Shown in pieces: positions 13,448 to 13,464 of a stretch of 13,464 bases of DNA (the stretch's first letter is position 1; each line of letters begins with the position of its first letter). The notes beneath the pieces were generated by a model. It was not told the origin of the DNA. It saw nothing but the letters and a program-made list of their open reading frames with translations, and searched no databases. A program made the translations under genes and the position numbers. The stretch is from JANNFX01 sp040080075 (GTDB taxonomy: Bacteria > Pseudomonadota > Alphaproteobacteria > Rhizobiales > Hyphomicrobiaceae): positions 1 to 13,464 of the forward strand of contig JBEBJD010000267.1 of assembly GCA_040080075.1 (NCBI GenBank). The letters run 5' to 3'.

Positions 13448-13464
13448 GACTGTAGTCTCCCAAT

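Overview
The window looks like a chromosomal segment of an alphaproteobacterium, most likely of the order Hyphomicrobiales. It is GC-rich and carries a tad/cpa (Flp type IVb pilus) locus in the alphaproteobacterial order cpaABCDEF-tadB-tadC. CpaC, CpaD, CpaE and CpaF have the features usual in that group. The genus cannot be assigned from the sequence alone.

Layout, left to right. Positions 1-354 hold the C-terminal part of a glutathione S-transferase-like gene that begins outside the window (+ strand). Positions 435-1535 (+) encode a TPR lipoprotein that is probably the TadD of this locus. A secreted protein of unknown function (1668-2156, -) converges on it. A 237-bp gap with two short tandem repeats and a strong hairpin follows. 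The main operon then runs leftward on the minus strand: cpaB (10453-9641), cpaC, cpaD, cpaE, cpaF, tadB, tadC (ending at 2394). Its genes are tightly packed; cpaF and tadB share a base in TAATG. A 388-bp gap separates this operon from the prepilin peptidase cpaA (11342-10842). A first Flp pilin (11739-11566) lies upstream of cpaA behind an AT-rich leader. A PAP2-family membrane phosphatase or lipid transferase (12974-12000) comes next, and a second Flp pilin (13447-13271) sits at the right edge. Both pilins are too short to be found by a typical ORF length cutoff.

How the parts work together: CpaA cleaves the leader of Flp prepilins. The CpaF ATPase powers assembly at the inner-membrane platform TadB/TadC. 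CpaE helps place the machine. CpaC forms the outer-membrane secretin, with CpaB as periplasmic partner, CpaD as an associated lipoprotein and the TPR lipoprotein (TadD) as a probable secretin-targeting factor. The minor pilins and pseudopilins (TadE, TadF, TadG) are not in the window.

The most interesting points are the PAP2 gene sandwiched between two pilins, three CtrA-like TTAA-N7-TTAA sites (7 of 8 matches) in intergenic regions, the AT-rich repeat-bearing leader of flp1, and a cpaB-cpaA gap that splits the cluster. No mobile element, CRISPR array, tRNA or rRNA was seen. Nothing here is a clearly new system; the locus is a recognisable Tad system with an unusual neighbour.
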